Positions 1 through 6,076 of a DNA stretch of 12,725 bases are shown here, in pieces (position 1 is the stretch's first letter; each line of letters begins with the position of its first letter). This DNA comes from Methylovirgula sp. (GTDB lineage: Bacteria > Pseudomonadota > Alphaproteobacteria > Rhizobiales > Beijerinckiaceae). The notes under the pieces were generated by a model that saw nothing but the letters and a program-made list of their open reading frames with translations, was not told the origin of the DNA and did not search any database. The DNA lies in contig JANXSV010000264.1 of NCBI GenBank assembly GCA_025356505.1, positions 1 through 12,725 on the forward strand. Reading direction: 5' to 3'. The position numbers and the translations under genes were made by a program.

Positions 1-211
1 CAGCAAACCTCGAGGCAGGATTTGTGTGACGAATCATGTGGTAAGCATACCTATAAACACCAGGAAAAAAAATCTTTGCCTCACAGGCAAGCTCGACCCA
101 GAATTGAGACATAATTCAGGCCAAAATCACCTGAACGGTCAAATTTACGCGATTGCGACATCGCGGGTGAACTTTGCCCTTTCTTCATACAGCTTCAACC
201 TACATAATAGT
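1..211 (+). promoter_or_regulatory. AT-rich leader upstream of the ECF sigma gene, with inverted repeats
   Basis: This stretch is clearly more AT-rich than the genes around it. It holds three perfect inverted repeats: TTGCC/GGCAA at 76-90, TTCAGG/CCTGAA at 115-135 with a 9-base spacer, and CGCGAT/ATCGCG at 148-165 with a 6-base spacer. It is also open in the sigma frame from a GTG at 26, which would add 62 residues that resemble no sigma domain. I therefore read it as promoter or leader DNA rather than coding sequence. I could not pick out a convincing -35/-10 pair. Arms of five or six bases are not rare by chance in 200 bases, so their role as operators or RNA hairpins is inference. Confidence 0.4.
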
Positions 212-856
212 ATGAAACGTGGAGCCAGCCTTGGGCTATCAACAAGGCTTTTAGAGTCTATTTTGAGCCAAAGTCTAACCGCACAAGATCAGATAAAGCT
301 TGTCATTGCCGTTGCGCAACGCCGCGACCGCGATGCATTCATCGTATTATTTGATTATTTTGCGCCACGTCTCAATTCTTACCTGCAACGCCTCGGGTCG
401 CCAAGCTCCCTCGCAGAAGACATCACTCAAGATGTCATGCAGAGCCTGTGGCTGAAAGCCGAGCTGTTCGACCCGGCCAAATCCTCCCTCGGCACTTGGA
501 TCTATCGCGTTGCCCGCAACCGCCGCATTGACTCGCTGCGCCGCGAGCGTCTCGACTATTTCGACCCGCAAGACCTAACGCAGAATGCCGCCATGGACCG
601 CCCGAGCGATGAGCCAAACCCCGAAACCTTGCTCGATGGTTGGCAGCGCGAGGTCATGGTGCGGCACGCTCTCGAGGCGCTTCCGCAAGATCAGGTTGAC
701 CTGATCAAACTCGCGTTTTTCGAAGACCTCTCTCATTCCGAGATAGCGGCACGCACCGGCCTGCCATTGGGTACTGTTAAATCACGCATTCGCTTGGCGT
801 TCACGCGCCTGCGGCGGCAACTGGAGTCAACCGGCCTCACCGACGCGGGTTTTTAG
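212..856 (+). CDS. ECF-type RNA polymerase sigma factor (resembles the RpoE of RpoE/ChrR pairs)
   Basis: Alternative sigma factor of 214 residues that directs RNA polymerase to a stress or envelope regulon. Region 2 spans about residues 42-113 and includes the core-binding stretch AEDITQDVMQSLW and the -10 recognition/melting helix TWIYRVARNRRIDSLRRER. Region 4 spans about 150-204 with the helix-turn-helix HSEIAARTGLPLGTVKSRIR, typical of -35 binding. There is no region 1 or 3, so it belongs to the ECF group. From memory the wording is close to the RpoE proteins of Rhodobacter-like bacteria that are held by the zinc anti-sigma ChrR, but no such gene follows. The ATG at 212 gives a normal family length but has a poor ribosome binding site. 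GTG 26 (with a GGCAGGA-like site) and TTG 263 are in-frame alternatives, so the start is uncertain while the family is firm. Confidence 0.9.
   Translation: MKRGASLGLSTRLLESILSQSLTAQDQIKLVIAVAQRRDRDAFIVLFDYFAPRLNSYLQRLGSPSSLAEDITQDVMQSLWLKAELFDPAKSSLGTWIYRVARNRRIDSLRRERLDYFDPQDLTQNAAMDRPSDEPNPETLLDGWQREVMVRHALEALPQDQVDLIKLAFFEDLSHSEIAARTGLPLGTVKSRIRLAFTRLRRQLESTGLTDAGF
227..252 (+). other. Terminator-like hairpin at the start of the sigma gene
   Basis: Perfect 7-base arms AGCCTTG (227-233) and CAAGGCT (243-249), with a 9-base loop, run straight into TTTT (249-252). The shape is that of a short intrinsic terminator, yet it lies in codons 6-14 of the sigma gene if translation starts at 212. It could be an attenuator, a hint that translation starts later (for example TTG 263), or chance. 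Confidence 0.3.
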
Positions 857-873
857 GCCGCGCCTGTAGTTTG

Positions 874-893
874 CCCATATGGGTTGCTTTTTT
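874..893 (+). terminator. Weak terminator-like palindrome after the sigma gene
   Basis: The 10-base palindrome CCCATATGGG (874-883) is followed by TTGC and six T (888-893), 17 bases after the sigma stop codon. The stem can hold only three or four pairs and does not abut the T run, so termination here would be weak. The same stretch could be part of the promoter for the riboswitch transcript (TTGCTT at 884-889 as a poor -35), but no good -10 follows. Confidence 0.25.
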
Positions 894-918
894 GTCTCTC
901 CCGTACCATGTCTAAGAC

Positions 919-1008
919 TTCCGAGGGGAGCCCGCTTTGGAGGCTGAGAGGCGGCGACAGCCCGCGACCCTTGAACCTGATCCGGGTTATTCCGGCGGAG
1001 GAACGGGA
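919..1008 (+). promoter_or_regulatory. TPP riboswitch (THI element)
   Basis: This RNA aptamer binds thiamine pyrophosphate and lowers expression of the thi genes when the vitamin is plentiful. All the usual marks are present in order: GGGGAGCC at 925-932, CTGAGAG at 944-950 (pyrimidine sensor), then ACCCTTGAACCTGAT at 967-981 and CCGG...CCGGCGGAGGAA at 982-1003 (pyrophosphate sensor helix). The closing P1 stem pairs TTCCG (919-923) with CGGGA (1004-1008), including one G-U pair. It lies 79 bases before the thiO start, so it controls the whole thiOSGE operon. Confidence 0.95.
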
Positions 1009-1058
1009 AATTGGCATATTTGGATCAATCACGCGCATTCTTAAAATATCACAGCAGC

Positions 1059-1083
1059 GCCCAAGCCGCCTGTGAGCGGGGCC
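1059..1083 (+). promoter_or_regulatory. Probable expression platform of the TPP riboswitch
   Basis: Just before the thiO start, CCGC (1066-1069) can pair with GCGG (1076-1079), hiding the only G-rich stretch (GCGGGG, 1076-1081) that could serve as the ribosome binding site. GCCC (1059-1062) can pair instead with GGGC (1079-1082). There is no T run, so control by blocking translation fits better than transcription termination. The pairing is read by eye and its link to ligand binding is inferred. Confidence 0.4.
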
Positions 1084-1087
1084 TAAT

Positions 1088-2074
1088 GTGAAAGTTCGCG
1101 TTCTTGGAGCCGGAATCGCAGGCCTTACAACTGCCTTTGAACTCGCCAAACGCGGGATTGAGGTCGAAGTGGCGGAGCGACGCGCCGGGCCCGCGCTCGG
1201 ATGCTCCCACTACGCCGGTGGCATGCTCGCGCCTTGGTGTGAGCTCGAAAGTGCTGAGCCTCTCATCGAAACGCTCGGCATTGAGTCGATGCAATTCTGG
1301 CGCGATAATTTTGACGTTGTCGAGCACGGAACCCTCGTCGTCGCGCAACCGCGAGACACTCCGGACTTGAAGCGCTTTTCGCGCAGAACCCATCAGTTCG
1401 AATGGGTTGATGAGCAAAAAATCATGCAACTCGAGCCGGACCTCTCGCAACGCTTCAACACCGCACTTTTTTTTGCCGGTGAGGCGCATCTCGATCCACG
1501 CCTTGTAACCGCGCAACTCGCCCATCGGCTGGCTCATGAAATGAATGTCACCTTTCACTTCAATACCGATGCAGAAGCGCTCAAGGGCGCAGTGGATTGG
1601 ATGGTCGATTGCCGTGGCCTGGCAGCGCGCGATGCACTACTCGACCTACGCCCGGTGAAAGGTGAGATGTTGCTGCTTCGCACTGCTGAAATTGCGTTGA
1701 AACGGCCTGTGCGCATGCTCCATCCGCGCATCCCTGTCTATATCGTCCCCCGCGCTGATCACATTTTTATGGTCGGGGCAACAATGATTGAAAATTCACA
1801 AGCCAGCAGGATTTCCGCACGCGGCGTCACCGAACTTATCAACGCCGCCTATGCGTTGCACCCCGCCTTCGGAGAAGCAGAAATTGTCGAGCTCGGCGCT
1901 GATTTGCGACCGGCTTTTGCTGACCATTTGCCGCGCTTGCGCCTCAGGGGCAAAACGCTGTTTCTCAACGGGCTTTACCGCCACGGCTATCTAGGCGCGC
2001 CGGCCCTTGCTCGCCGCGCTGCCGAATTTATACAAAACGGAACCGTTTTTCCGGAGGTGATGCGTGAAAATTGA
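1088..2074 (+). CDS. thiO: FAD-dependent glycine oxidase ThiO, thiamine biosynthesis
   Basis: Oxidises glycine with oxygen to the imine dehydroglycine, which ThiG uses to build the thiazole ring of thiamine. It is the aerobic alternative to the radical enzyme ThiH. The 328-residue cytosolic protein opens with an FAD-binding Rossmann fold: VLGAGIAG at residues 5-12, then the ribose-binding acidic residue E30 at the end of the second strand (VEVAERRAG). The DAO-family C-terminus is visible as NGLYRHGYLGAPALARRAAE. It starts at a GTG, 79 bases after the TPP riboswitch, and its last 11 bases overlap thiS. There is no thiC between riboswitch and thiO, unlike the thiCOGE order known in rhizobia, so pyrimidine synthesis must be encoded elsewhere. 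Sarcosine or other amine oxidases share the fold, but the operon settles the call. Confidence 0.93.
   Translation: MKVRVLGAGIAGLTTAFELAKRGIEVEVAERRAGPALGCSHYAGGMLAPWCELESAEPLIETLGIESMQFWRDNFDVVEHGTLVVAQPRDTPDLKRFSRRTHQFEWVDEQKIMQLEPDLSQRFNTALFFAGEAHLDPRLVTAQLAHRLAHEMNVTFHFNTDAEALKGAVDWMVDCRGLAARDALLDLRPVKGEMLLLRTAEIALKRPVRMLHPRIPVYIVPRADHIFMVGATMIENSQASRISARGVTELINAAYALHPAFGEAEIVELGADLRPAFADHLPRLRLRGKTLFLNGLYRHGYLGAPALARRAAEFIQNGTVFPEVMREN
2053..2060 (+). promoter_or_regulatory. Perfect ribosome binding site for thiS inside thiO
   Basis: GGAGGTGA is an eight-base perfect match to the 16S rRNA anti-Shine-Dalgarno sequence. It sits three bases before GTG 2064 and within the last codons of thiO. 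It is by far the strongest site in the operon and fixes the thiS start. Confidence 0.8.
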
Positions 2075-2261
2075 AGTCAACGGCGAGTTCCACGATATCG
2101 ATGTAACCACTTTACATGAGTTACTGCACAAGCTCGACTATGTGGACACAATCGTAGCCACTGCGCGCAACGGCACCTTTGTGCGCGCCACAGATCGCCC
2201 TCTAACACGGTTAGAGCCGGATGACCGGATTGAAATTCTCGTGCCAAGGCAGGGCGGATAA
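2064..2261 (+). CDS. thiS: Sulfur carrier protein ThiS
   Basis: A 65-residue ubiquitin-fold protein. Its C-terminal Gly-Gly (residues 64-65, RQGG) is adenylated by ThiF and turned into a thiocarboxylate that gives sulfur to ThiG for the thiazole ring. Length, the MKIEVNGE first strand and the terminal GG all fit. Translation starts at GTG 2064, set by a perfect Shine-Dalgarno site. The gene overlaps thiO by 11 bases, and its TAA shares one base with the thiG ATG (TAATG), so the three are translationally coupled. No thiF is in the window; the adenylating enzyme must be elsewhere. Confidence 0.93.
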   Translation: MKIEVNGEFHDIDVTTLHELLHKLDYVDTIVATARNGTFVRATDRPLTRLEPDDRIEILVPRQGG

Positions 2262-3040
2262 TGGACAAGGCCTTCACGCTTTATGGCAAGACATTCCAGT
2301 CGCGCCTGATGTTGGGCACAGCTCAATATCCCTCTCCAGACGTGCTGGCGCGCAGCATACGCGCTTCAAAATGCGAAATCGTTACGGTGTCGCTGCGCCG
2401 CGAGGCGGGAGGCAGTCGCGCCGGTGAAGATTTTTGGCAGCTTATCAAACAGCAGAATGTCGCGGTTTTGCCCAATACTGCCGGGTGCCACAGCGTTAAG
2501 GAAGCTGTGAACACAGCGCAAATGGCACGCGAAGTCTTCGGCACAAACTGGATCAAGCTTGAGGTGATCAGCGATGATGATACGCTGCAACCTGATGTGT
2601 TCGCTTTGGTGGAAGCCGCCGGCATTCTCGCCCGGGACGGCTTCGAAGTTTTTCCGTACACCACGGAAGACCTGTCGGTGGCGGAGAAGCTGCTTCAGGC
2701 GGGGTGCGCATTGCTCATGCCGTGGGGAGCGCCAATCGGCTCCGGACGCGGGCTGAACAATCCATATGGCCTACGCACGATGCGGGCGCGCTTTCCTGAT
2801 GTGCCGATGATTATTGATGCGGGCTTGGGCGCGCCCTCTCATGCCGCTTTGGCCATGGAACTCGGATATGACGGCATTTTGCTCAATACGGCTGTGGCGA
2901 AGGCCGGAGATCCAGTTCTGATGGCGCATGGGTTTGCCTTGGCAATCGAGGCGGGACGCGCCGGATATCTGGCAGACCCGATAGAACCGCGTGATATGGC
3001 TGTCCCATCCACGCCGGTTTTTGGCAGAGCCTTCACATGA
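2261..3040 (+). CDS. thiG: Thiazole synthase ThiG
   Basis: Condenses 1-deoxy-D-xylulose 5-phosphate, dehydroglycine from ThiO and sulfur from the ThiS thiocarboxylate into the thiazole phosphate moiety of thiamine. The 259-residue TIM barrel has full family length. The Schiff-base lysine is K99 in [15 protein letters not shown] (71-76), the phosphate-binding [12 protein letters not shown] and [10 protein letters not shown] are all family signatures. The ATG overlaps the thiS stop by one base and thiE follows 13 bases after the stop. ThiG and ThiS form a complex, which fits their coupled translation. Confidence 0.96.
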   Translation: MDKAFTLYGKTFQSRLMLGTAQYPSPDVLARSIRASKCEIVTVSLRREAGGSRAGEDFWQLIKQQNVAVLPNTAGCHSVKEAVNTAQMAREVFGTNWIKLEVISDDDTLQPDVFALVEAAGILARDGFEVFPYTTEDLSVAEKLLQAGCALLMPWGAPIGSGRGLNNPYGLRTMRARFPDVPMIIDAGLGAPSHAALAMELGYDGILLNTAVAKAGDPVLMAHGFALAIEAGRAGYLADPIEPRDMAVPSTPVFGRAFT

Positions 3041-3053
3041 CGAAAGTCCGCAG

Positions 3054-3653
3054 ATGAACCTTGCACGCTTCTATCTCATCGTCGACAGCGCTGCCTGGAT
3101 GGAACGGCTGCTACCGCACGGCGTCAAATTGGTACAGCTCCGCGCCAAAGGGCTTGAGACAAATGCTTGGCGCGCCGAGATTATGGCGGCGCAAAGCCTT
3201 TGCAGACGTCACGGAGCCCAGCTTATCGTCAATGATGCGTGGGAACTCGCGCTCGAGGTTGGCTGTGATTTTGTTCACCTTGGTCAAGAGGATGTGGATC
3301 AGGCTGACCTGGCGGCTCTCAAACACGCAAAAGTGAAGCTCGGGCTTTCCACGCATAACGAGGCCGAACTTGAGCGCGCCCTCGCAGCAAGCCCGGATTA
3401 CATTGCCCTTGGCCCGATTTACCCCACGATCTTGAAAAAGATGCCCTGGGCACCGCAAGGTCTGGAGCGCATTTCAGCCTGGAAGCAGCGTATGGGCGAC
3501 ATCCCGCTTGTGGCAATTGGCGGTTTTACGCCTGAGCGCGCAGCGGGCGCATTTGCTGCCGGAGCCGACTCCATCGCCGTTGTAACCGACGTTACGTTGA
3601 ATGCCGAGCCGGAGGCTCGGGTCGCGCACTGGCTTGAGGTGACACGCGCCTGA
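3054..3653 (+). CDS. thiE: Thiamine-phosphate synthase ThiE
   Basis: Joins the thiazole phosphate and hydroxymethylpyrimidine pyrophosphate to form thiamine phosphate. The 199-residue TIM barrel shows VQLRAKG (27-33), the metal and pyrophosphate-binding VNDAWELAL (D61) and VHLGQED (D80), GLSTHN (97-102), YIALGPIYPT (116-125) and the phosphate-binding VAIGG and ADSIAVVTDV near the end. The frame is open back to 2991 inside thiG, but those 21 codons do not look like ThiE. ATG 3054, 13 bases after thiG, gives the family length, although its ribosome binding site is weak. It is the last gene of the operon, and no clear intrinsic terminator is seen before the converging tRNA gene. Confidence 0.94.
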   Translation: MNLARFYLIVDSAAWMERLLPHGVKLVQLRAKGLETNAWRAEIMAAQSLCRRHGAQLIVNDAWELALEVGCDFVHLGQEDVDQADLAALKHAKVKLGLSTHNEAELERALAASPDYIALGPIYPTILKKMPWAPQGLERISAWKQRMGDIPLVAIGGFTPERAAGAFAAGADSIAVVTDVTLNAEPEARVAHWLEVTRA

Positions 3654-3690
3654 GTGCGCACTGCCTGTTGAAATTATGTCAGGAGAATGT

Positions 3691-3767
3691 TGGTAGCGGG
3701 AGAGGGACTTGAACCCCCGACCCCAGGATTATGATTCCCGTGCTCTAGCCAGCTGAGCTATCCCGCC
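3691..3767 (-). tRNA. tRNA-Met(CAT), elongator type
   Basis: A complete 77-base tRNA with encoded CCA (3691-3693 on the plus strand). The acceptor stem is GGCGGGA/TCCCGCT, with a G-T pair at its end. The D arm is GCTCAGCTGGCTAGAGC, the anticodon stem CGGGA/TCCTG, and the seven-base loop ATCATAA places anticodon CAT at 3731-3733. The T arm is GGGGG-TTCAAGT-CCCTC. It is not the initiator, which in bacteria begins with an unpaired C. It also differs from the lysidine-modified tRNA-Ile2 as I remember it. The acceptor and T arm match alphaproteobacterial elongator tRNA-Met from memory. Confidence 0.93.
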
Positions 3768-3809
3768 ATACGAAGCGAAGGGTTTCGACAACCCCGCTGC
3801 GATGGCCGC

Positions 3810-3839
3810 GATATAGGCGCGGTCGCTTGCCTATGTCAA
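3810..3839 (-). promoter_or_regulatory. Promoter of tRNA-Met
   Basis: On the minus strand a perfect -35 TTGACA (3839-3834) is followed after 18 bases by TATATC (3815-3810) as -10. Transcription would start near 3803, about 36 bases before the tRNA 5' end. The bases after the -10 (GCGGCC...) are GC-rich, as is common in stable-RNA promoters under stringent control; that regulation is inference. Confidence 0.7.
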
Positions 3840-3868
3840 GAAAGACCGCGCCATAAAGTTGAAATTTG

Positions 3869-4753
3869 CTATTTCAGCAGCTTGGCGATTTCGATTTTCA
3901 ACTGTGGCGCGAGATCGGCGCGCTGCAATGCGAACGCGATATTTGCGCTCAAAAACCCGATTTTTGATCCAGTGTCGTAAGTTTGTCCATCAAAGCGAAC
4001 CCCGTGAAAACTCTGTGTCTGCGCCAGAATTTTCATGCCGTCCGTCAGCTGGATTTCACCGCCCGCGCCCTTTTCGACATGTTCCAGAATATTGAAAATC
4101 TCGGGTTCCAAAATGTAGCGTCCCGATATGATCAAATTGGAAGGCGCCGTACCCTTGGCGGGCTTTTCCACCATGCCGGTAATTTCAAAAGAATGCCCGT
4201 GGTCTGCCCCCGTTGCAACGACACCATATTGGTGCGTCTCTTCCATTCTCACTTCCTCAACGGCAATAATATTGCCGCCATGTGTATTATAGGCCTCGAT
4301 GCACTGTCCGAGGCACCGCTCCTTGCGCGCGCCCGATGCCATTGTGATCATGTCCGGCAACAGCACGGCAAAGGGCTCGTCGCCGATAAGCTCGCGCGCG
4401 CACCACACAGCGTGTCCCAGGCCAAGCGGTGCCTGCTGCCGCGTGAAACTGGTAGCGCCTGCCGGGGGCAAATCGGCCATCAGCGCCGCATATTCCTTCT
4501 CTTTGCCGCGAGCCTTGAGGGTTGCTTCAAGCTCAAATGCCATGTCGAAATGATCTTCGATGACGGCCTTGCCCCTGCCCGTCACAAAAATGAAATGTTC
4601 GATTCCAGCTTCGCGCGCCTCGTCAACAACATGCTGCAGTACCGGCCGATCCACCACCGTCATCATTTCTTTTGGCACCGATTTGGTTGCCGGTAGAAAT
4701 CGTGTGCCAAGTCCTGCCACGGGAAATACGGCTTTGCGAATACGTTTTTGCAT
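3869..4753 (-). CDS. galU: UTP-glucose-1-phosphate uridylyltransferase GalU
   Basis: Makes UDP-glucose from UTP and glucose 1-phosphate, the precursor of UDP-galactose, UDP-glucuronate and many surface polysaccharides. The 294-residue protein has full family length. The nucleotide-binding signature [18 protein letters not shown] is at residues 13-30. [10 protein letters not shown] (107-115), the metal-binding Asp in LLPDM (D134), VEKP (195-198), GRYIL (211-215) and GGEIQLTD (231-238) follow in order. The frame is open upstream to 4816, but ATG 4753 has AGGAAA eight bases ahead and gives the conserved N-terminus. It diverges from galE across 99 bases, which fits joint use in UDP-sugar supply. 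A weak hairpin (3858-3878) spans the stop codon, with no T run. Confidence 0.95.
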   Translation of the reverse strand: MQKRIRKAVFPVAGLGTRFLPATKSVPKEMMTVVDRPVLQHVVDEAREAGIEHFIFVTGRGKAVIEDHFDMAFELEATLKARGKEKEYAALMADLPPAGATSFTRQQAPLGLGHAVWCARELIGDEPFAVLLPDMITMASGARKERCLGQCIEAYNTHGGNIIAVEEVRMEETHQYGVVATGADHGHSFEITGMVEKPAKGTAPSNLIISGRYILEPEIFNILEHVEKGAGGEIQLTDGMKILAQTQSFHGVRFDGQTYDTGSKIGFLSANIAFALQRADLAPQLKIEIAKLLK

Positions 4754-4852
4754 GGGATTTCCTAATTGATGACGTGAGTGGTCAAATGATAGTATAGTCC
4801 GGTTAACGGCGTGCAAAGTTTACTGAACTGATACCACAGGGTTGGAGTTATT
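4754..4852. promoter_or_regulatory. Divergent galU/galE promoter region
   Basis: Both genes must be transcribed from these 99 bases. The centre, TAGTATAGT (4790-4798), can supply a -10 in both directions. For galE, TTGATG (4766-4771) and TAGTAT (4790-4795) are 18 bases apart. For galU, TTGCAC (rc of 4811-4816) and TACTAT (rc of 4789-4794) are 16 apart. TGAC (4770-4773) and GTCA (4781-4784) form a short inverted repeat overlapping the possible galE -35. The galE ribosome binding site is GGAG at 4844-4847. The promoter assignments are approximate. Confidence 0.4.
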
Positions 4853-5848
4853 ATGACGGTACTTGTCACAGGAGGAGCCGGTTACATTGGTTCCCACATG
4901 GTCTGGCAATTGCTGGACAAGGGCGAGCAGGTCATCGTCCTTGATAATCTCTCCACCGGATTTGCCTTTGCTGTTCCAGACCACGTCACGCTGATCGAAG
5001 GAGATTTTGGCGATCAGGCTTTGGTGACGCACATCCTCAAGCAACATGATATCTCGTCGATAATCCATTTCGCCGCCAAATTGGTTGTGCCCGATTCGTT
5101 GAAAGACCCGCTCGGATATTATCTCAACAATGTGGCCAAGGCCCGCAACCTGATTGAATGCGCCGTCGAAGGCGGCATCAAGCATTTCATCTTTTCCTCG
5201 ACCGCAGCTGTTTATGGCGAGGTTGGCGATATCGCCGTCAAAGAGACCGCCCTGCTCAATCCTGTATCTCCCTACGGACGCTCCAAACTCATGGTCGAGT
5301 GGATGTTGCAGGATACGGCGAAAGCCTATGATTTTAAGTTCTGCGTCTTGCGGTATTTCAATGTGGCCGGGTCCGATCCTGCCGGCCGGGTCGGACAAAA
5401 CACCAGAGACGCAACGTTGCTCATTAAGGTGGCCGTCGAAACCGCCATCGGCAAGCGTCCGCAAATCTCCGTTTTCGGCACGGATTATCCGACCCCTGAC
5501 GGCTCCGGCGTCCGCGACTATATTCATGTCACCGATCTGGTGGCGGCCCATTGGGATGCCCTCACCTATCTGCGCGGTGGTGGTGAAAGCCTGATCGCCA
5601 ACTGCGGTTACGGACGCGGATACTCGGTGTTTGACGTTATCAACGTGGTTAAGAAACTTTCAGGCAATGACTTTAAAGTTGTTATTGCGCCCCGGCGCGC
5701 CGGAGATCCCGCATCCTATGTTGCAGATGCGTCTTTGGCGCGCGAAAAGCTGAAATGGGTGCCAAAACACGATAATCTCGAGGAAATTGTGCGCCAATCA
5801 CTGGATTGGGAGCGCCGGCAACATAACCGCGCGGCTTCATCGAGCTGA
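4853..5848 (+). CDS. galE: UDP-glucose 4-epimerase GalE
   Basis: Interconverts UDP-glucose and UDP-galactose using bound NAD, in the Leloir pathway and for exopolysaccharide or LPS sugars. The 331-residue protein is a typical short-chain dehydrogenase-type epimerase. The NAD-binding motif GGAGYIG is at residues 7-13 and DNLSTG at 31-36. The catalytic SST (116-118) and Y141xxxK145 in SPYGRSK are all present, and GVRDYIHVTDL marks the C-terminal sugar-binding half. ATG 4853 has GGAG five bases upstream. Its divergent neighbour galU supplies the substrate. A related epimerase of other specificity is possible, but length, motifs and context favour GalE. Confidence 0.93.
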   Translation: MTVLVTGGAGYIGSHMVWQLLDKGEQVIVLDNLSTGFAFAVPDHVTLIEGDFGDQALVTHILKQHDISSIIHFAAKLVVPDSLKDPLGYYLNNVAKARNLIECAVEGGIKHFIFSSTAAVYGEVGDIAVKETALLNPVSPYGRSKLMVEWMLQDTAKAYDFKFCVLRYFNVAGSDPAGRVGQNTRDATLLIKVAVETAIGKRPQISVFGTDYPTPDGSGVRDYIHVTDLVAAHWDALTYLRGGGESLIANCGYGRGYSVFDVINVVKKLSGNDFKVVIAPRRAGDPASYVADASLAREKLKWVPKHDNLEEIVRQSLDWERRQHNRAASSS

Positions 5849-6066
5849 TTTCGAATTTATAGTCTGACAAATTTCAATAAAATTGCACCTAACACGATGA
5901 CGTAACGTCAACGCATGGCTGATACGGTATTCTGGTCAGTGTATGGGTGCCGGATGTCAAAATTTTTATCAAATTATCAGTGGTGTGCTTGCGGCGTTCT
6001 AGGGGCGCTCTTGCCGCGCCAGGCATCGTCCAACCCCGCTCTTCCACCCAAGAACGAGGGTGTTAA
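5849..6066. other. Intergenic region between galE and the diguanylate cyclase gene
   Basis: This 218-base spacer holds a perfect palindrome (5898-5910) and an AT-rich stretch (5957-5978) that could carry promoter elements for the downstream gene. It also holds a possible 40-codon small ORF (5954-6076) and a good ribosome binding site, GAGGGTG, at 6056-6062. I see no clear intrinsic terminator for galE and no confident -35/-10 pair. Confidence 0.5.
5898..5910. promoter_or_regulatory. 13-base palindrome, possible operator
   Basis: TGACGT-A-ACGTCA is a perfect odd palindrome 157 bases before the diguanylate cyclase start and 50 after galE. Twofold symmetry of this size suits a dimeric regulator. 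No known alphaproteobacterial regulator is assigned; FixK/Crp sites (TTGAT-N4-ATCAA) differ. Confidence 0.3.
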
Positions 6067-6076
6067 ATGCGTATGA
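5954..6076 (+). CDS. Possible 40-residue small ORF upstream of the cyclase gene
   Basis: An ATG at 5954 opens a frame of 40 codons that ends in TGA at 6074-6076, overlapping the first ten bases of the cyclase gene. The peptide begins MSKFLSNYQWCACGVLGALL, with a short apolar stretch around a CxC, and ends in a Pro-rich polar tail. It resembles no family I know, and only a poor ribosome site precedes it. The overlap would suit translational coupling, but a chance ORF of this length is quite possible. Confidence 0.2.
   Translation: MSKFLSNYQWCACGVLGALLPRQASSNPALPPKNEGVKCV

Noticed and set aside
26..211. A 62-residue N-terminal extension of the sigma factor from GTG 26
   Set aside because: The added residues match no sigma domain, the DNA is AT-rich with inverted repeats, and ATG 212 already gives the usual ECF length. 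It is not fully excluded because a GGCAGGA site precedes GTG 26.
2991..3053. An upstream start for thiE inside thiG
   Set aside because: The 21 extra residues do not resemble ThiE, and the conserved first strand (RFYLIVDS) begins right after ATG 3054.
3691..3767. tRNA-Ile2 (lysidine) or initiator tRNA instead of elongator tRNA-Met
   Set aside because: The first pair is G-T rather than the unpaired C-A of initiators, and the acceptor and T arm agree with remembered alphaproteobacterial elongator tRNA-Met rather than tRNA-Ile2.
3983..4696. A 237-codon plus-strand frame inside galU
   Set aside because: Antisense to a well-supported gene, with a His/Cys/Arg-rich product typical of a reversed coding strand.
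4820..5551. A 243-codon frame on the minus strand inside galE
   Set aside because: It lies wholly antisense to a gene with every expected motif, and its product has no recognisable domain. Such frames arise from the codon bias of GC-rich genes.
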